Shown here piece after piece: positions 40,465 to 48,045 of a DNA stretch of 64,000 nt; within the stretch, counting starts at the first letter, position 1; each line of letters starts with the position of its first letter. Source of the stretch: Mogibacterium sp. (GTDB taxonomy: Bacteria > Bacillota > Clostridia > Peptostreptococcales > Anaerovoracaceae); contig JAFWGQ010000014.1 in assembly GCA_017512365.1 (NCBI GenBank), positions 186,001-250,000 on the forward strand, given 5' to 3'. The notes below the pieces were generated by a model. That model made no database searches and had not been told where the DNA came from. It was given only the letters and a program-made list of their open reading frames with translations. The position numbers were made by a program, and so were the translations under genes.

Positions 40465-41124
40465 CTAGCAAATTATGCTGTCCTTTATCTTTTCATAGAT
40501 CCCGCTGCCGATACCTTTCACTGACATTATGTCCTCTTTGTTCCTGAACCTGTTGCTTGTCCTGTATTCGATGATCCTGTCCGCCATGACTTCGCCTATT
40601 CCGTTAAGGGTCATGAGCTCATCCTTCGAAGCCAGGTTTATGTTGACAAGGCCGCTTGTTCCTGCAGCCGGAGAGGCGCCGGTCTGCCCGTCCATCACAG
40701 CCGCTGCCGGGTCGCCTTTTGCAGGAATCACTATCTTTTCACCGTCCTCCACGAAAGATGCCTGATTGACCGAATTGGTATCGGCGTCTTCCGTCAGGCC
40801 TCCTGCCATCTCGATGACCATGTACAGCCTTGTATCCGGGGAGACCTTGTAAACTCCGGGTTTTGCGACCGCTCCGCCCAGATCCACATAAATGATCCTA
40901 TCTGAAGAATCGGGCCCATCCGTTTCGACGGATGTGTCCGTTGTTTCTGACGCAGCGGCATCAGCCGTTTCGACAGTTATATCCGCTTTGTTAGCTCCGT
41001 GTATCCTGAGGATCACAGCGATAAGAAGTATCGCCGTTATGGAAAGGATCTTTACGAGAGTCTTCCTGTCCCTGATAAGGTCTTCGACCGCGTCTCTTAT
41101 CTTGTCTGCAGCATTATCTTTCAT
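40465..41124 (-). CDS. comEA: ComEA-like DNA-binding competence protein
   Basis: Encodes 219 residues. A membrane helix at about 20-40 (LVKILSITAILLIAVILRI) is followed by an SLBB-like domain (IYVDLGGAVAKPGVYKVSPDTRLYMVIEMAGGLTEDAD) and, after a linker, two helix-hairpin-helix motifs (LVNINLASKDELMTLNGIGEVMADRIIEYR, MSVKGIGSGIYEKIKDSI). This is the full ComEA layout: it binds incoming DNA at the cell surface during transformation. A promoter with TTGTCA/TAATAT lies upstream at 41156-41184. Confidence 0.93.
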   Translation of the reverse strand: MKDNAADKIRDAVEDLIRDRKTLVKILSITAILLIAVILRIHGANKADITVETADAAASETTDTSVETDGPDSSDRIIYVDLGGAVAKPGVYKVSPDTRLYMVIEMAGGLTEDADTNSVNQASFVEDGEKIVIPAKGDPAAAVMDGQTGASPAAGTSGLVNINLASKDELMTLNGIGEVMADRIIEYRTSNRFRNKEDIMSVKGIGSGIYEKIKDSIIC

Positions 41125-41155
41125 GAGAATCCACCTCTTTCCGGATGATGCTGCA

Positions 41156-41184
41156 ATATTATTTATATTTTACGAATGTGACAA
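41156..41184 (-). promoter_or_regulatory. Sigma-A type promoter of comEA
   Basis: On the minus strand TTGTCA (41179-41184), 17-base spacer, then TAATAT (41156-41161), about 30 bases before the comEA start. A single mismatch in the -35. Confidence 0.6.
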
Positions 41185-41242
41185 ACAGGCAAAGAACTGC
41201 GATAATTTACCGAAACGGAACATAATTTGACCGAAATCCGTC

Positions 41243-41266
41243 AAAAAAAGACCGCGTTAGCGGTCT
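41243..41266 (-). terminator. Terminator of the rplU-rpmA-obgE operon
   Basis: AGACCGC GTTA GCGGTCT hairpin (41249-41266) followed on the minus strand by seven Ts (41243-41249), 62 bases after the obgE stop. A second short stem (CATCGG/CCGATG) lies between them. Confidence 0.8.
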
Positions 41267-41327
41267 CAGCGTTTCATCGGGTGCATCCGATGCAGGAAAC
41301 GATGCAAAAAATGACGGAAAAAGGCCG

Positions 41328-42611
41328 TCAGTCCTCAGTGTATTCGAACTCAAAATCCTCGATCCTGACGGTATCTCCCTCTTTGAGTCCGAGGTCCTGA
41401 AGCAGTTTGATGCCTCCCTGCTTCACGATGTAATTATACAGATATCTCATGGATCCGCTGTCGTTGAAATTGGTCGAATTGAATATCTTTGAAAGCTGCC
41501 TGCCTTCGAGCACATAAACGCCGTCATCATCGACATATCCGCTTATAAGCCTGTAATCTGCTTCGTTCTCATCGGCTTCGAAGTCAAACATGGTCATCGG
41601 CTCTTCCTCAGGCTCGACATATTCCTCGATGCAGCGGAGCGCGGCGTCCATGAGTTCGTCTATTCCCTGACGCGTCGCGGCACTTATCTGATAGACCTCT
41701 CTGCCCTCTTCCTTCATGAACTGAAGGAACTCATCCGCCTTTTCGCGGTCGAATATGATGTCCGTCTTGTTTGCAGCAACGATCTGAGGCTTTTCGGCAA
41801 GTCTGGGATCGAACTGCAGAAGCTCGGCGTTGATCTTTTTATAATCTTCGATAGGATCTCTGCCTTCAGATCCTGAAACATCCACTACATGTATCAGCAC
41901 CTTCGTTCGCTCTATATGTTTGAGGAATTTAAAACCCAGTCCCGCACCCTGAGATGCGCCTTCGATTATTCCCGCGATATCCGCCATTACAAAGCTGGTG
42001 TCGTGCAGATACACGACCCCGAGATTGGGATCGATGGTCGTAAAATGATATCCGGCTATCTTGGGCTTTGAATTGGTGCATACCGAAAGAAGCGTGGATT
42101 TGCCTACATTAGGGAAACCGAGCAGTCCTACATCTGCGATGAGCTTGAGCTCGAGAACCACTTCTCTTTCCTTGCCGGGAGTGCCGGCTTCGGCAAAATT
42201 AGGAGCCTGGCGTATGCTGCTCTTGTAGTGCACATTGCCCTTGCCTCCTCTGCCGCCCTTTGCAGCGACAACGGAATCTCCGTCTTCGACGAGATCCTTC
42301 ATCAGATGACCTGTCTCCTTATCTATTATCATCGTGCCGACAGGCACCTTGATATACAGATCCTGACCCTTCTTGCCGTATCTGTTTCTCTTCATTCCCG
42401 GCTGGCCGTTCTCTGCCTGATACTTCCTCTTGTACTTGAGGTCCATCAGCGTCCTGAGATTGCGGTCGGCAACGAAAATAACACTGCCGCCGCTGCCGCC
42501 GTCACCGCCGTCCGGACCCCCGTCCGGAACGTACGGATCGCGCCTGAAAGTTACCGCGCCGTTGCCGCCGTTGCCTGACTTTATTGTGATTTCTGCTCTG
42601 TCTACAAACAT
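41328..42611 (-). CDS. obgE: Obg family GTPase
   Basis: Encodes 427 residues from the ATG at 42609-42611 (MFVDRAEITIKSGNGGNG), the usual Obg start; upstream in-frame ATGs have no family support. N-terminal Gly-rich Obg fold, G1 GFPNVGKSTLLS, G2/G3 DIAGIIEGASQGAGLGF, G4 NKTD, and a C-terminal OCT domain (LISGYVDDDGVYVLEG to VRIEDFEFEYTED). Essential ribosome-assembly and stress GTPase. It follows rpmA after a hairpin, in the common rplU-rpmA-obgE order. Confidence 0.97.
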   Translation of the reverse strand: MFVDRAEITIKSGNGGNGAVTFRRDPYVPDGGPDGGDGGSGGSVIFVADRNLRTLMDLKYKRKYQAENGQPGMKRNRYGKKGQDLYIKVPVGTMIIDKETGHLMKDLVEDGDSVVAAKGGRGGKGNVHYKSSIRQAPNFAEAGTPGKEREVVLELKLIADVGLLGFPNVGKSTLLSVCTNSKPKIAGYHFTTIDPNLGVVYLHDTSFVMADIAGIIEGASQGAGLGFKFLKHIERTKVLIHVVDVSGSEGRDPIEDYKKINAELLQFDPRLAEKPQIVAANKTDIIFDREKADEFLQFMKEEGREVYQISAATRQGIDELMDAALRCIEEYVEPEEEPMTMFDFEADENEADYRLISGYVDDDGVYVLEGRQLSKIFNSTNFNDSGSMRYLYNYIVKQGGIKLLQDLGLKEGDTVRIEDFEFEYTED

Positions 42612-42648
42612 ATCTGTGAACCGATCCTTGCGCAAACTGAAACTAAAA

Positions 42649-42683
42649 ATGAAAACTGGCTCCTGCATGTGCAGGAGCCAGTT
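42649..42683 (-). terminator. Hairpin between rpmA and obgE
   Basis: The palindrome AACTGGCTCCTGCA-TG-TGCAGGAGCCAGTT (42654-42683) starts three bases after the rpmA stop and is followed on the minus strand by TTTCATTTTTAG. It could reduce obgE expression or stabilise the rplU-rpmA message. Confidence 0.6.
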
Positions 42684-42686
42684 CCG

Positions 42687-42947
42687 TTACGCTTCTTTGC
42701 TGTAAACGCTGATCTGCTTTCTCTTCTTGTCGTATCTCTCGAACTTTACTGTTCCGTCGATCTTCGCAAAGAGAGTGTCGTCTCCGCCCTTGGCTACATT
42801 GTTGCCAGGATGGAACTTCGTGCCTCTCTGTCTCATGAGAATGGATCCAGCACTTACGAATTCACCGGCGCCTACCTTGAGTCCAAGACGTTTCGCCTCG
42901 GAGTCTCTGCCGTTCTTGGAACTTCCTACTCCTTTTTTACTTGACAT
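42687..42947 (-). CDS. rpmA: Ribosomal protein L27
   Basis: Encodes 86 residues, [48 protein letters not shown], covering the full L27 core. The N-terminus starts directly at the mature-type sequence; the hydrophobic extension ending in FF that Firmicutes normally cleave with Prp is missing, and no prp gene lies between rplU and rpmA. L27 supports peptidyl transfer at the ribosomal centre. It follows rplU by 16 bases. Confidence 0.97.
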   Translation of the reverse strand: MSSKKGVGSSKNGRDSEAKRLGLKVGAGEFVSAGSILMRQRGTKFHPGNNVAKGGDDTLFAKIDGTVKFERYDKKRKQISVYSKEA

Positions 42948-42963
42948 CCTGATTCCTCCGTTT

Positions 42964-43503
42964 CTACTTAGCCTCGATAGCAGCGATGATGTCAGCCTTT
43001 GTAGCCTTTGAGCTTACCTCGACTCCCATCTCCTTGGCTACTGCCAGAAGCTCGTCCTTCTTCATCGAAGCGCTGACCTTTGCCTTCGGTGCAGCAGCCT
43101 TCTCTTCCTTCTTTGCAGGCTTCTCCGCCTTTGCAGGCTTTTCTGCCTTGGCAGGCTTCTCAGCCTTGTCGGCCTTAGTGGCAGCCTTCTTGCCGGCGCC
43201 GCCGATATCAGTGATCTTTACGAGCGTGAACGGCTGTCTGTGTCCGTTCTTGCGTCTGTAATCCTTCTTAGCCTTGTACTTGTAGATGATGATCTTGTCA
43301 CCCTTGCCCTGCTCGAGGACCTCTGCAGTGACCTTGTAACCCTCTACGAACGGTGTACCTACGACAAGCTTGTCTCCTCCGACAGCTACGACTTCATCGA
43401 ACACGATCTTGTCGCCTTCTTTGGCCTCGAGCTTCTCTACTCTGAGCTCGTCGCCCTGCTGTACTCTGTACTGCTTGCCACCTGTTTTGATGATAGCATA
43501 CAT
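42964..43503 (-). CDS. rplU: Ribosomal protein L21 with C-terminal extension
   Basis: Encodes 179 residues, against about 103 normally. Residues 1-103 are standard L21 ([21 protein letters not shown] to [18 protein letters not shown]). After Gly-Gly a Lys/Ala/Pro-rich linker with repeats of AEKPAK leads to a final 38-residue domain ([33 protein letters not shown]) like Rho-N/HeH/SAP nucleic-acid binding folds. A promoter (TTGACC/TATCAT) and a structured leader precede the gene. Confidence 0.95.
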   Translation of the reverse strand: MYAIIKTGGKQYRVQQGDELRVEKLEAKEGDKIVFDEVVAVGGDKLVVGTPFVEGYKVTAEVLEQGKGDKIIIYKYKAKKDYRRKNGHRQPFTLVKITDIGGAGKKAATKADKAEKPAKAEKPAKAEKPAKKEEKAAAPKAKVSASMKKDELLAVAKEMGVEVSSKATKADIIAAIEAK

Positions 43504-43514
43504 AATATATAATT

Positions 43515-43585
43515 CCTCCTTGAACCAGACTCGCCGGAACCCGGGTGCTGTGCTTTAAAACCCGTTCCGAGCGGTTAACCGACAA
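43515..43585 (-). ncRNA. rplU leader, possible L21 autoregulatory RNA
   Basis: The transcript leader between the promoter and AAGGAGGAA carries GC pairs (GGAACGGG and CCCGGGTTCC, with a loop) that can fold into a hairpin. Firmicute rplU genes often have an L21 leader that feeds back on translation. Assigned by position and pairing only. Confidence 0.4.
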
Positions 43586-43587
43586 AG

Positions 43588-43616
43588 ATGATACTACATT
43601 GTAATTGCAAGGTCAA
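43588..43616 (-). promoter_or_regulatory. Promoter of rplU-rpmA
   Basis: Minus strand TTGACC (43611-43616), 17-base spacer, TATCAT (43588-43593). Confidence 0.7.
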
Positions 43617-43663
43617 GAAGGAATTTCATTATTTATATAAGAGAGTTTTTGTTTCCGGAGAGA

Positions 43664-44749
43664 TCACTCGATAACGACTCCGTCTGCGTCGACTTTTATG
43701 TCGTCAGCACCGGCTCCCGCCGCGCCCGGAGAAGATGCCCTGAGATGTTCCATGAGCTTGCCGCGGATCTCCTCGAGAACTGCAGGATTCTTTTCGAGGA
43801 ACTCTTTTACGTTCTCCCTGCCCTGTCCTATCCTCTCGCCGTTATAGCTGTACCACGAGCCGGACTTGTCGATGATCCCGATATCCGAGGCCATGTCGAG
43901 TATGTCGCCCGAAAGCGATATGCCCGTGCCGTACATGATATCGAATTCAGCCTTTCTGAACGGAGGCGCGACCTTGTTCTTGACTATCTTGACTCTCGTC
44001 CTGTTGCCGAACACTTCCTCGCCCTTCTTGATCGTATCGATCTTTCTGACGTCCATCCTCATGGAAGCGTAGAATTTCAGGGCGCGTCCGCCTGTAGTCG
44101 TCTCGGGATTGCCGAACATGATCCCGATCTTTTCCCTCAACTGGTTGATGAAGATCACGCAGGTCCCCGACCTGTTGATGGCGCCGGCGATCTTTCGAAG
44201 GGCCTGAGACATGAGCCTTGCCTGGAGTCCTACATGAGAATCTCCCATCTCGCCCTGTATCTCCGCCTTCGGTACGAGAGCTGCTACAGAGTCGATGACT
44301 ATGATATCGACTGCGCCGCTCCTTGTGAGCATCTCGCAGATCTCCAGAGCCTGCTCTCCCGTGTCAGGCTGCGAGACGAGAAGCTCGTCCACATTGACGC
44401 CGAGATTTCTGGCATATACCGGATCGAGAGCGTGTTCGGCGTCGATGAACGCTGCCTGTCCGCCTTTCTTCTGACATTCGGCGATAGCGTGCAGTGTGAG
44501 AGTCGTTTTGCCTGATGATTCTGGTCCGTAGATCTCGATTATCCTGCCTTTCGGATAACCTCCTACTCCGGTCGCGAAGTCAAGGCTCACAGAACCCGTG
44601 GAGATGACATCGATATTCGTCACAGGTCCGGACTCTCCGAGCTTCATTATCGCGCCCTTGCCGTATTGTTTCTGTATCTGATCGAGAGCCTGCTGCAGTG
44701 CCTTGTCCTTTGCGGCGCGATCAGCGCTGTTGTTCATGTTGTCTGCCAT
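43664..44749 (-). CDS. recA: RecA recombinase
   Basis: Encodes 361 residues from ATG 44747-44749 ([13 protein letters not shown]) with GGAGG just upstream; in-frame ATGs further upstream lie at or before the promoter and SOS box. [19 protein letters not shown] (Walker A), [14 protein letters not shown], the L1/L2 loops and [20 protein letters not shown] are all present. RecA pairs homologous DNA and triggers LexA cleavage. Promoter and LexA box upstream indicate SOS control. cinA lies upstream, as in other Clostridia. Confidence 0.98.
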   Translation of the reverse strand: MADNMNNSADRAAKDKALQQALDQIQKQYGKGAIMKLGESGPVTNIDVISTGSVSLDFATGVGGYPKGRIIEIYGPESSGKTTLTLHAIAECQKKGGQAAFIDAEHALDPVYARNLGVNVDELLVSQPDTGEQALEICEMLTRSGAVDIIVIDSVAALVPKAEIQGEMGDSHVGLQARLMSQALRKIAGAINRSGTCVIFINQLREKIGIMFGNPETTTGGRALKFYASMRMDVRKIDTIKKGEEVFGNRTRVKIVKNKVAPPFRKAEFDIMYGTGISLSGDILDMASDIGIIDKSGSWYSYNGERIGQGRENVKEFLEKNPAVLEEIRGKLMEHLRASSPGAAGAGADDIKVDADGVVIE

Positions 44750-44770
44750 ATTTCCTCCTGGATCACGTAT

Positions 44771-44784
44771 AGAACGCTTGTTCG
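44771..44784 (-). promoter_or_regulatory. LexA (SOS) box of recA
   Basis: Minus strand CGAACAAGCGTTCT matches the Gram-positive consensus CGAAC-N4-GTTCG with one mismatch. It lies just downstream of the -10. Confidence 0.8.
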
Positions 44785-44789
44785 TATTC

Positions 44790-44818
44790 ATATTACCTGT
44801 TCTGACATGTCGTGTCAA
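44790..44818 (-). promoter_or_regulatory. Promoter of recA
   Basis: Minus strand TTGACA (44813-44818), exact 17-base spacer, TAATAT (44790-44795): near-consensus sigma-A promoter, followed at once by the LexA box. Confidence 0.85.
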
Positions 44819-44879
44819 TATTATATTTGCGCTGCCGGCTTCATGTCGAACAAAAAAAGCACTCTATCCGACAATAAAT

Positions 44880-44894
44880 CCCCGACTTTCGGGG
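44880..44894 (-). terminator. Possible terminator after cinA
   Basis: CCCCGA CTT TCGGGG hairpin, followed on the minus strand by ATTTATTG; the T-tract is interrupted, so weak. Lies between the cinA stop and the recA promoter. Confidence 0.4.
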
Positions 44895-44926
44895 CTTGCC
44901 CCTCAGCAGGCAGATGCACCATCGTT

Positions 44927-46156
44927 TTACCGGATAAGCAGATAGACTGCTCTGAGCATCCGGAGCGTGATGTACCTTCTGTTCCACTTCCTTTCATTTC
45001 TGGAAGTCTTTATCTCTGCATGTCCGGTCACGTCTCCGAAGGCGTATCCGATATACGCCTCGCCGGCTTCATGCCCCTCATCGGCGTCGGGTCCGGCGTA
45101 GCCTGTCACTGAAACGGCGATATCCGCCCCTGAGCGGGCTTTTGCACCTGCAGCCATGGCTTCGGCCGTTTCGGCGCTTACGATGCCGTATCGGGCGATT
45201 ATTCCCCGATCGACTCCGAGTTCATCCGCCTTTGCGTCTTCCGAATATGTTACATACGAAGAAGAAAGCACTTCGGACGCACCCGCTACATCCGTGATGG
45301 CGGAAGCGAACAAGCCCCCCGTACATGATTCGGCTGCAGTGATGCGAAGGCCCTTTTCCCTGAGTATCCTGACGACTACCTCGTTCAGGTCCTCGTCATC
45401 AAGGCTGTAAATGTATTCCCCTGCCAGTTCGTCTATCCTGCCGGTCATCTGATCGACCGCATGCTTCGCCTCTTCCAGGGAATCTCTCTGTGAAGCTACT
45501 CTGAGCGTGCACTCTCCCTCCTTGGCGTAGGTAGCGATCGTAGGATCGGTCTGGCCGTCGATGAGAGGCATCAGCAGCATCTCAAGATCCGATTCGCCGA
45601 TGCCTATCGTGCGTATCACCCTGTAATACATCTTCTTTTCCATGAACTGTTCGAGGTACTGCCTTACACCGTTCTCGAACAGCCAGGTCATCTCTCTCGG
45701 AGGGCCCGGGAAGCATATGGCTGTCCTGCCGTCTTTTGACAGCGCGAAGCCCGGCGCAGTGCCGGACGCGTTGTAGAAAGGAGTGCATCCGACAGGAAGC
45801 AGCGCCTGCTTCAGATTGTTCTCGGGCATGCTTCGCCCCCGTTTGTCGAAGAATGCCCTGAGGTCCACGATGACCTGTTCATCAGTGTACATCTCCGCGC
45901 CCATGTATTCCGCGACCGTCTCCTTCGTGAGGTCGTCCTGCGTAGGCCCGAGGCCTCCGGTAAGCAGAACGAGGTCCGTGTCTATGAAAGCTTCCGCGAG
46001 CTTTTCCCTGAGCCTTGCGGGATTGTCTCCCACCACAAAGTGATACATCACGTCAAAGCCCATGTGATTGAGCTTATCTGACAGATATGCTGCGTTCGTG
46101 TTGACGGTCTGTCCGAACAGAAGCTCTGTCCCGACAGCTATTATCGAAGTTTTCAT
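44927..46156 (-). CDS. cinA: CinA family protein (competence/damage-inducible)
   Basis: Encodes 409 residues. The N-terminal MoaB-like domain (MKTSIIAVGTELLFGQTVNTNA, LVLLTGGLGPTQDDLTKETVA, AICFPGPPREMTWLFENGV) is followed by the CinA-C nicotinamide nucleotide amidase-type domain (RITAAESCTGGLFASAITDVAG to SGADIAVSVTGYAGPD). Thus both parts of a full CinA are present, for pyridine nucleotide recycling and/or DNA uptake. It sits between pgsA and recA, the usual Firmicute order. Confidence 0.95.
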   Translation of the reverse strand: MKTSIIAVGTELLFGQTVNTNAAYLSDKLNHMGFDVMYHFVVGDNPARLREKLAEAFIDTDLVLLTGGLGPTQDDLTKETVAEYMGAEMYTDEQVIVDLRAFFDKRGRSMPENNLKQALLPVGCTPFYNASGTAPGFALSKDGRTAICFPGPPREMTWLFENGVRQYLEQFMEKKMYYRVIRTIGIGESDLEMLLMPLIDGQTDPTIATYAKEGECTLRVASQRDSLEEAKHAVDQMTGRIDELAGEYIYSLDDEDLNEVVVRILREKGLRITAAESCTGGLFASAITDVAGASEVLSSSYVTYSEDAKADELGVDRGIIARYGIVSAETAEAMAAGAKARSGADIAVSVTGYAGPDADEGHEAGEAYIGYAFGDVTGHAEIKTSRNERKWNRRYITLRMLRAVYLLIR

Positions 46157-46176
46157 CAGATGATCCTCCGCCTGGA

Positions 46177-46710
46177 CTACATGCTGAAGACGTCTTTGTT
46201 CTTCAGAACATATTCGAAGCCGGAGTAAACTGTCATGACGAGAGATGCCCAGAACAGTATGTTCGCGATGAGCATGACAGTCGTTTGCGCCTTAGGAACG
46301 GAAAGTGCAAGCAGATATGCGATCACGGCGAACATCTGCAGTACGGTCTTGACCTTGCCCGACATACCGGCGGCCAGCACCTTTCCCTCTGATGCGGCCA
46401 CAGTCCTCATGCCTGCGATAATGAATTCTCTCGCCAGTATGATAATGAGCATCCAGGCTTTGATAAGATCCGATTCGATGAAGAGGCAGAGAGCCGAATA
46501 CACCAGTATCTTGTCTGCCAGCGGATCCATTATCTTGCCGAAGTTCGTCACGAGGTCACGCTCGCGCGCTATCTTGCCGTCAAAGAAGTCGGTCACCGAC
46601 GCGGCGCAGAACAGTACAAGGGCTGCAGGATAATATCCCGTCATGAATGCCGCGATAAAGAACGGCACCATTATGATCCTCGCGATCGTTAATTTGTTAG
46701 GGAGATTCAT
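46177..46710 (-). CDS. pgsA: CDP-diacylglycerol-glycerol-3-phosphate phosphatidyltransferase
   Basis: Encodes 177 residues, about five membrane segments. The CDP-alcohol phosphotransferase motif DFFDGKIARERDLVTNFGKIMDPLADK (DGxxAR...GxxxD...D) is intact near residues 41-68. MNLPNKLTIARIIMVP starts as typical PgsA. It makes phosphatidylglycerol phosphate at the membrane. It lies 27 bases downstream of rimO. Confidence 0.96.
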   Translation of the reverse strand: MNLPNKLTIARIIMVPFFIAAFMTGYYPAALVLFCAASVTDFFDGKIARERDLVTNFGKIMDPLADKILVYSALCLFIESDLIKAWMLIIILAREFIIAGMRTVAASEGKVLAAGMSGKVKTVLQMFAVIAYLLALSVPKAQTTVMLIANILFWASLVMTVYSGFEYVLKNKDVFSM

Positions 46711-46737
46711 GTCTTTTCCTCCGTTTTCTGTATTGAT

Positions 46738-48045
46738 CTATATTTCAGAGCCTTCGAGATCGTATTCGAAGGCATCTGTGATCCTGACACTGACTATATC
46801 GCCGGGCACATGAGCTTTTTCTGAAGAGACCGTTACCGCGCAGTCTATCTCAGGCGCATCATAACGAGTTCTCCCTGTATAGAGGCCGTCGCCGATGATC
46901 TCATCTATCATGACCTCATATGTCCTTCCGATCTTCTTTTCGTTCAGCTTTTCGCTGACGGCAAGCTGATGCTCCATCACGCGGTCCCGCCTGCTGATGC
47001 GCACTTCCTCATCCACTTTGCCGTCCATCGTAAACGAAGGAGTACCTTCCTCCTCCGAGAAAGCAAAGGCCCCGAGCCTGTTTATATCCCAGCTGTCGAT
47101 GAAGCCGGCAAGAAGATCCATGTCGCCTTCGGTCTCGCCCGGAAAACCTACGAGCAGCGTCGTGCGTATATGCACATCGGGGATGCGCTCCCTCAGCTTT
47201 GTTATGACCGCCCTGATCGAATCGCCTGTGGACTGCCTCCTCATGAGATGCAGCACGTGATCGGAGATATGCTGTATAGGCATGTCGATGTATTTGCAGA
47301 TTTTCGGTTCCTGAGCGATCACATCAATAAGTTCGTCAGTAATACCATTATCGTAAACATACATCAGCCTTATCCATTCGATGCCGTCTATCCCGCAAAG
47401 CCGTCGAAGCAGCTTCGGAAGCTCCGGCTTCCCGTACAGATCGCGGCCGTACTGCGAAGTATCCTGGGCTATGAGTATGAGCTCCTTTATGCCGGCAGCG
47501 GCCATGTCTTCGGCTTCCCTGATGCAGTCCTCCATCTTCTTGGACCTGAAAGGACCTCTGATAAGAGGTATTGCGCAGAAACTGCAGTTGTTATTGCAGC
47601 CTTCCGCTATCTTGAGATATCCGTAATGCGATCCTTCATCGAAGAGGCGCTTTCTGTATCTGAGATCGTCAGTGCTGTCTCCTACCATGTCCCTTGAGGC
47701 GGGACTGTCCCCGAGCAGCACCGAAGGCAGATCATCATAATCGTTCACACCGAAGAACATGTCGACTTCGGGCATCTCTTCGGAAAGCTCTTCGTGATAG
47801 CGTTCTGCGAGGCAGCCTGTGACTACGAGTTTCTTGTGCTCTCCTCTTTCCGCGGCGAGCTCGAAGATCCTCTCTATGGATTCCTTCTTTGCGTCCTCGA
47901 TAAAACCGCAGGTATTGACTATGAGTATGTCTGCTTCCTGCGGATCAAAAGCAATGCCGCAGCCTCTCTCAGCGAGAGAAGCCGCAAGCATCTGCGAATC
48001 ATATTCGTTCTTGGCGCATCCGAGCGTATCGATATATACCTTCAT
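46738..48045 (-). CDS. rimO: Ribosomal protein S12 methylthiotransferase RimO
   Basis: Encodes 435 residues. The N-terminal UPF0004 domain (MKVYIDTLGCAKNEYDSQM, Cys10; VNTCGFIEDAKKE; VTGCLAERY) supplies three Cys; the radical SAM CNNNCSFCAIP follows; a TRAM-like C-terminus (MIDEIIGDGLYTGRTRYDAPEID) distinguishes RimO from MiaB. It adds a methylthio group to an Asp in S12. The start overlaps the ftsK stop by one base. Confidence 0.95.
   Translation of the reverse strand: MKVYIDTLGCAKNEYDSQMLAASLAERGCGIAFDPQEADILIVNTCGFIEDAKKESIERIFELAAERGEHKKLVVTGCLAERYHEELSEEMPEVDMFFGVNDYDDLPSVLLGDSPASRDMVGDSTDDLRYRKRLFDEGSHYGYLKIAEGCNNNCSFCAIPLIRGPFRSKKMEDCIREAEDMAAAGIKELILIAQDTSQYGRDLYGKPELPKLLRRLCGIDGIEWIRLMYVYDNGITDELIDVIAQEPKICKYIDMPIQHISDHVLHLMRRQSTGDSIRAVITKLRERIPDVHIRTTLLVGFPGETEGDMDLLAGFIDSWDINRLGAFAFSEEEGTPSFTMDGKVDEEVRISRRDRVMEHQLAVSEKLNEKKIGRTYEVMIDEIIGDGLYTGRTRYDAPEIDCAVTVSSEKAHVPGDIVSVRITDAFEYDLEGSEI

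Noticed and set aside
43080..43190. Possible short direct repeats
   Set aside because: They are the Lys/Ala/Pro codon repeats of the L21 extension, not a CRISPR or mobile element.
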